From NCBI RefSeq assembly GCF_002902945.1, contig NZ_CP026102.1:2232001-2296000 (forward strand): a stretch of 64,000 nt of DNA, in the 5' to 3' direction. Each line of letters begins with the position of its first letter. The stretch's first letter is position 1. Positions 60,227-64,000 of this stretch are shown here, one piece after another. Source of the stretch: Paraburkholderia caribensis. GTDB taxonomy: Bacteria > Pseudomonadota > Gammaproteobacteria > Burkholderiales > Burkholderiaceae. The translations under genes were made by a program, and so were the position numbers. The notes under the pieces were generated by a model. That model was given only the letters and a program-made list of their open reading frames with translations. It was not told the DNA's origin and did no database searches.

Positions 60227-61171
60227 TCAGACGAGCGTCGCGTCGGACAGCGTCGCCTTGAGCGGATGACGCGAGATCTTGATGCTGGTCACGCCAAGCA
60301 TGCTGGCAAGCTGATCGCTCGCCACCTTGAGCGGCATGGGCCCAGGGCCGTTTCCGGCCGTCGGTTGCGGATACGCGGTCGAGCGCGCGGTATGGAAAGT
60401 AATATTCCCCTCTACCTTGGACACGATCTGATGGATATGTCCATTCAGCACGGTGACCGAGCCGAACCGCTTCAGGTAGTCCATCGCGCGGCCAGCGTCG
60501 CCCGTGCCCCATCCCCATGGTTCGTAAATTGTCCACATCGGCATGTGTGCAAACACAACGATCGGCGTACTCGACGAGCGCCCTTTCAGATCGCTTTCCA
60601 ACCATTCAAGCTGGTCGTCGCCAAGGCTCCCTAAACCATTCGGTTTGAAGTGCATCACATTGACGAGCCCGATGAAATGCACGCCGTTGTGATCGAAGCT
60701 GTAGTACCCCTTGTTGTCCGAGGCTTTGCCGAAGCGCTGGAAGTACTCGGTTCCCGGTCCGTCTGTCACATCGTGCTCACCAGGCACGGTGTGCAGTTCA
60801 GTGATATTCAGCCCCGACAGCAATTGGGCCGCGAGATCGAATTCCGCGGCCTTCGAGAGGTGCGTGATATCGCCCGTGTGTATCGTCAGTGCTGGCTTGA
60901 CGGGCATCGCGTTGACGAAGTCGATCGTCTCCTTGAGCGTACCGGCGACATCCGGATTGGCTTCCTTGTTGAAGCCGATATGTGTGTCGCTGATCTGAAG
61001 GAACAAGGGCAGGCCTGAAGATGCCGGCTTGTCGGCCGTACCGGCGGCGAGCGCTAACTCGACAGGGGTGAGAATGCCGCCTGCAAGGACGAACAGGGTG
61101 CCGGCGCCGCCATAGGCGAGGCATTTCAACGCGCTGCGGCGCGACGGATTGGAAGGCGTATCGGATGACAT
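60227..61171 (-). CDS. Tat-exported metallophosphoesterase
   Basis: The 314-residue protein has a twin-arginine-type signal (SRRSALK, about 10-16, then a hydrophobic core to about 43). Calcineurin-like metal motifs are D62-x-H64, G100-D101, G131-E-H-D134, FAHMPM and GHIH. The third motif is GEHD in place of the usual GNHD; the Asn normally bridges or positions a metal, so metal use or activity may differ. It should hydrolyse phosphoester bonds in the periplasm. It is cotranscribed with the cupredoxin gene downstream. Confidence 0.88.
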   Translation of the reverse strand: MSSDTPSNPSRRSALKCLAYGGAGTLFVLAGGILTPVELALAAGTADKPASSGLPLFLQISDTHIGFNKEANPDVAGTLKETIDFVNAMPVKPALTIHTGDITHLSKAAEFDLAAQLLSGLNITELHTVPGEHDVTDGPGTEYFQRFGKASDNKGYYSFDHNGVHFIGLVNVMHFKPNGLGSLGDDQLEWLESDLKGRSSSTPIVVFAHMPMWTIYEPWGWGTGDAGRAMDYLKRFGSVTVLNGHIHQIVSKVEGNITFHTARSTAYPQPTAGNGPGPMPLKVASDQLASMLGVTSIKISRHPLKATLSDATLV

Positions 61172-61389
61172 GATGTGCTCTCGATTGGGGGTTCAGAAGG
61201 TATAGACCGCCGAATCACCCAGTGGACCTCCGCCGGCTGGGTTCAAGCACTAGACTGAGATGACGTCCGTTCTATTCCCGAAACATGAACTGCTGTTGCT
61301 GCGTCGACTCATGCGCTGACCTTTTAGTGCGGAATATCCGGCGCATGTGGACGGTCTGGCAAGCAGGACACACGAATTGGGGAATCGAA

Positions 61390-61578
61390 ATGGACATCAT
61401 CGACCTGGCCCGTGAATCGGGACTGACAGTCATCCTCGATGGCAGAATCGGCCGGGAGGAATACCACAGCGTATGCGGCTCGATTTCGGCGTTATCGCGA
61501 CTCGCCGAATCGGTATGTCAACGCACGGCGACCCCGGATGACTGCGCGTCGGGCCAGGCCCGCACATCCGTGAATTGA
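61390..61578 (+). CDS. Small hypothetical protein
   Basis: The 62-residue product is unrecognised. It has a short beta-alpha pattern (GLTVILDGRIGREEYHSVCGSI) and three cysteines in the second half. The ATG at 61390 begins the ordered part; a longer frame to 61285 adds a Cys-rich leader with no ribosome site. It ends beside or overlapping the start of the membrane protein gene, so they may be translated together. Confidence 0.5.
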   Translation: MDIIDLARESGLTVILDGRIGREEYHSVCGSISALSRLAESVCQRTATPDDCASGQARTSVN

Positions 61579-61586
61579 GGCTTCGA

Positions 61587-62327
61587 GTGCAATCCGTTCT
61601 GCGCCGTCTTCAGCTCGGGTCGGGCATCGTGTTGCTGACCTATCTCCTCCTCCATCTGATCAATCACGCGCTCGCCGTCTGGTCACTGGAGCTTGCCGGG
61701 CGCGCGCTGCAGTTGGCGTTGTGGCTCTGGCGTAGCGTCCCGGGCACATTGGCGCTGTACGGTGCGGCAGCGCTGCACTTTTGGCTCGCGCTGCATACGA
61801 TCTACACGCGCCGCCACTGGACGCTACCCGGGGCCGATTGGGTCCGCCTCTGGGCGGGCCTCAGCCTGCCGCTGCTGCTGATCCGCCACGCGGTGACGAC
61901 CCGGCTGGCCTCCACGCTCTATGGCTTCGAGCCGAACTACGAGCGTGTCGTCATCACGCTGCTCACGAGCGGCACGCAGGGACTGCAGCTTGCGCTGCTC
62001 GCGCCCGGCTGGGTACATGGATGCCTCGGATTGTGGTTCCGCTTGCGCCATCATCCGTTGGCGCAACGCATGAAGCCCGCATTGCTTACGTTCGCCATCC
62101 TCTTGCCGCTGCTGTCCGCGGCGGGTTTTATCCAGATGATGCGAACCGTCGAGACAAAGCGCTTCACATTGCCCGCACCCGATCCAAAGCTGGTTGCCCA
62201 TCAACTCGCCCTGGATGCGTGGCGCCACGATCTCGTCGCCGTCTATCTCCTGATGACGATCAGCGCATTCGTTGCCGGCCAGATGCGTAACAGGCTCGAA
62301 CGGCGAAGCCAGCAAAACAACGGCTGA
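61587..62327 (+). CDS. Stand-alone membrane domain resembling that of class III adenylate cyclases
   Basis: The 246-residue protein has five to six membrane helices and looks like the succinate-dehydrogenase-cytochrome-b-type membrane part found at the N terminus of some Rhizobiales and Burkholderiales adenylate/guanylate cyclases: LLLHLINHAL, GTLALYGAAALHFWLALH, GWVHGCLGLWFRLR and LLPLLSAAGFIQMMRTVE. Several His residues in helices could bind heme. The cyclase catalytic domain that should follow is absent, and no remnant is visible in the next 236 bp. Start is GTG at 61587 or a TTG at 61575 overlapping the previous stop. It could be a truncated gene or an independent heme/redox sensor. Confidence 0.65.
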   Translation: MQSVLRRLQLGSGIVLLTYLLLHLINHALAVWSLELAGRALQLALWLWRSVPGTLALYGAAALHFWLALHTIYTRRHWTLPGADWVRLWAGLSLPLLLIRHAVTTRLASTLYGFEPNYERVVITLLTSGTQGLQLALLAPGWVHGCLGLWFRLRHHPLAQRMKPALLTFAILLPLLSAAGFIQMMRTVETKRFTLPAPDPKLVAHQLALDAWRHDLVAVYLLMTISAFVAGQMRNRLERRSQQNNG

Positions 62328-62563
62328 ATACGTCGCCGCAACCCACGATGTCTGACAACTCGTGCACGGTTAGAAAATGCCTAGAAACAAACCCTAACCC
62401 GCAACAGCAGCACCGCGCCTAACCCAACACCCGCCCTACATCCCTTTCAGCAAGGCTACCAATATCCCAAATCGGCACGCACGCCTTGCCGGTTTCGGCG
62501 TTGGCCCGATTTTTCGTCGATCTACAGTCGCCTCACACAACGTGAATCTCTAACGGAGGCGAC
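62328..62563. promoter_or_regulatory. Upstream region of the mau genes
   Basis: A 236-bp region between the membrane domain gene and mauB. It should contain the mau promoter; I see no regulator gene (mauR) or mauF here, although mauF commonly precedes mauB. No clear -35/-10 pair is evident. Confidence 0.4.
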
Positions 62564-63721
62564 ATGAGAATAAGGCGACGAACCGCGTCCATCGCGGCGA
62601 CGCTGTCATTTGCTGCGGCATGCATCGGCAGCGCGCACGCAATCGAAAAGCCCGAAGAACTGACCGTGCAGAAGCTGCCGCCCTGGCATCCGCATGAGGT
62701 ATTCGTCGTCGATATTTCGATGCCGTCGATGACGGACGCACGCATCTATCTGTACGACGCCGATGCGAAGAAGCTGCTCGGCCAGATCGACGCAGGCTTC
62801 GCGCCGGGCTTCGCGATCTCGCCGGACCACAAGACGAGCTTCGTCGCGACCACGTATTTCGCGCGCGGCTCGCACGGCGAGCGCACCGACGTCGTCGAGA
62901 TGACCGACAACGCGACGCTCGATCACACAGGCGAAATCGTGATTCCGCCCAAGCACGGCCAGCACGTGCCGTCGCCGTACAACACGACGTTCAGCGCGGA
63001 CGGCAAGCGACTTTACGTGACGAACATCACGCCCGCCGCATCGGTGACGGTGATCGACGTCGCGTCGAAGAAGGTGCTGTCGGAAGTCGATATGGCGGCC
63101 TGCGTGCTCGCGTTTCCGTCGGGCAACGACCGCTTCACGGGCCTGTGCGAAAGCGGCAAGGCGCTCACCATCACGCTCGACGCGAACGGCAAGGAAGCGA
63201 AGCGCACGATGTCAGACGCGTTCATCGACGTCGACAAGGACCCCGCGTATATCAACGCATCGCCGTACCAGGGCGGCTATCTGTTCACGACTTTCCACGG
63301 CATGGTGCGCACCGCCGACTTCCGCGGCGACAAGCCCGTGTTCGGCAAGCCGTGGTCGCTGCTGACGGACGCCGAGCGCGCCGAAGGCTGGCGTCCGGGC
63401 GGCATGCAGCAGACGGCCGTGCAGGCGAAGCTGCATCGCTATTACGTCGCGATGCACAAGGGCGGCGAAGGCACGCACAAGGACCCCGGCACGGAAGTCT
63501 GGGTGTACGACCTGCAAACGAAAAAGCGCATCGCGCGCTGGGACCTGTCGCAGCAGAAGATCGACCCGATCGCCTCGATCCAGGTCAGCGACGACGACAA
63601 GCCACTGTTCTACGGCATTACGGGCACGTCGGATCTCGTCGTGATGGATGCGCGCACGGGCAAGCTGCAGCACGTCGAAAAGCAGGTCGGCAATACGTCG
63701 TCGCTGCTCGTCAATCCGTGA
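62564..63721 (+). CDS. mauB: Methylamine dehydrogenase heavy (beta-propeller) subunit
   Basis: The 385-residue periplasmic protein has a signal peptide (about 1-26, ending SAHAIEK) and a seven-bladed propeller typical of MauB: HEVFVVDISMPSMTDARIYLYD, TTYFARGSHGERTDVVEMTD, PYNTTFSADGKRLYVTN and the late TEVWVYDLQTKKRIARW. MauB joins the TTQ-bearing light subunit MauA to form methylamine dehydrogenase, which converts methylamine to formaldehyde and ammonia. GGAGG lies before the ATG. The next gene is mauE, as in other mau clusters. Length is normal for the family. Confidence 0.93.
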   Translation: MRIRRRTASIAATLSFAAACIGSAHAIEKPEELTVQKLPPWHPHEVFVVDISMPSMTDARIYLYDADAKKLLGQIDAGFAPGFAISPDHKTSFVATTYFARGSHGERTDVVEMTDNATLDHTGEIVIPPKHGQHVPSPYNTTFSADGKRLYVTNITPAASVTVIDVASKKVLSEVDMAACVLAFPSGNDRFTGLCESGKALTITLDANGKEAKRTMSDAFIDVDKDPAYINASPYQGGYLFTTFHGMVRTADFRGDKPVFGKPWSLLTDAERAEGWRPGGMQQTAVQAKLHRYYVAMHKGGEGTHKDPGTEVWVYDLQTKKRIARWDLSQQKIDPIASIQVSDDDKPLFYGITGTSDLVVMDARTGKLQHVEKQVGNTSSLLVNP

Positions 63722-63728
63722 GGCCGAC

Positions 63729-64000
63729 ATGATGCTCGATCCTGTACTCGCAACGGGCGCGCAGGCCAGCACGGCGATTGTCGTGCTGCTGGGCGCCGTC
63801 GCCAAATGGCGGCGTCCTGCCGCGTTCCGTCAGGCGCTCGGCGACTACCGCTTGTTGCCCGACGCGTTGACGGCACCCGCCGCCATCGCGATCGCGGCAG
63901 CGGAAACGGTGGGCGCCGCCGCGCTGCTGTTCCCCGATACGCGCGTCATCGGCGCGATCGTGCTGGTCGCGCTGCTGCTCGCCTTCGCGGCGGGGCTCGC
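63729..64000 (+). CDS. mauE: MauE-type membrane protein (partial, runs off the window)
   Basis: The visible 90 residues start 8 bp after mauB and match the MauE/DoxX-type redox-associated membrane family: a first helix with LLGAVAKWRRPAAFRQALGDYRLLP and two further hydrophobic segments. MauE is needed with MauD for disulfide formation in the methylamine dehydrogenase light subunit in the periplasm. ATG codons at 63729 and 63732 are both possible. The C-terminal half lies beyond the end of the window. Confidence 0.87.
   Translation, partial: MMLDPVLATGAQASTAIVVLLGAVAKWRRPAAFRQALGDYRLLPDALTAPAAIAIAAAETVGAAALLFPDTRVIGAIVLVALLLAFAAGL

Noticed and set aside
61587..62327. Identification of the membrane protein upstream of mauB as MauF
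   Set aside because: Position would fit, but the sequence pattern matches cyclase membrane domains (GWVHGCLGLWFRLR region) and not the MauF type.
1..64000. CRISPR arrays, tRNA or rRNA genes, insertion sequences, integrase or attachment sites
   Set aside because: Looked for regular direct repeats, tRNA-like cloverleaf ends, transposase motifs and terminal repeats, and found none that I can support.

Overview
The window is high-GC proteobacterial DNA and looks like a Burkholderiaceae chromosome or chromid, most likely Paraburkholderia or a close relative. The reasons are the Porin_4-type porin, DUF4148- and DUF3443-like proteins, many LysR, GntR and MocR regulators, and the catabolic gene density. 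I see no rRNA, tRNA, CRISPR array, insertion sequence or phage gene. Identification rests on reading the proteins by eye; no database search was run.

Layout. 0.3-2.4 kb: a porin with a TTG start and two small hypothetical genes. 2.4-6.3 kb: a module for 3-hydroxyaspartate or D-hydroxyamino acids (two PLP dehydratases of unrelated folds, a LysR regulator and a YheO/DauR-type regulator), with two clear inverted repeats in its promoters. 6.5-19.0 kb: a Tat-exported beta carbonic anhydrase, small hypotheticals, a DUF3443-like lipoprotein, glycogen phosphorylase, an EmrB-type exporter, L-threonine aldolase, and a CHASE-PAS-GGDEF-EAL protein translationally coupled to a periplasmic binding protein. 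19.7-23.4 kb: an aromatic-acid MFS transporter and an OxlT-type oxalate/formate antiporter, with long intergenic DNA between them.

23.7-29.0 kb: six genes, each overlapping the next by 4 bp, that match mxaRSACKL, the maturation genes of PQQ methanol dehydrogenase, but with no mxaF beside them. 29.1-33.1 kb: a secreted small protein, an HxlR/SDR divergent pair, a LysR regulator and an MFS transporter. The window closes with mauB and the start of mauE (methylamine dehydrogenase), and an amicyanin-like cupredoxin lies 2.4 kb before mauB. One-carbon metabolism is therefore a recurring theme.

33.5-52.5 kb is the most interesting region, a large carbohydrate supercluster. Its minus-strand arm has dhaL, dhaK, an RbsCAB-type importer, a class II aldolase, MtnA- and MtnK-like proteins, a GntR/UTRA regulator beside a perfect 14-bp palindrome, a tagatose/psicose 3-epimerase homologue, and the ATPase of a second importer. 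Its plus-strand arm starts from a divergent promoter with an operator-like repeat and carries the second importer's binding protein and permeases, a SorC-type regulator and three polyol dehydrogenases. The enzymes suggest that polyols, pentuloses or 5-deoxysugars are oxidised, epimerised, phosphorylated and cleaved to dihydroxyacetone (phosphate) plus an aldehyde. I know of no described pathway with this full set.

52.6-62.3 kb: small lipoproteins, a MocR regulator divergent from a PaiB-like protein, a monooxygenase-fold protein, an alkaline-phosphatase-superfamily enzyme, a COG4705 membrane protein interrupted by one in-frame amber codon, a cupredoxin and Tat metallophosphoesterase pair, and a cyclase-type membrane domain without its cyclase.
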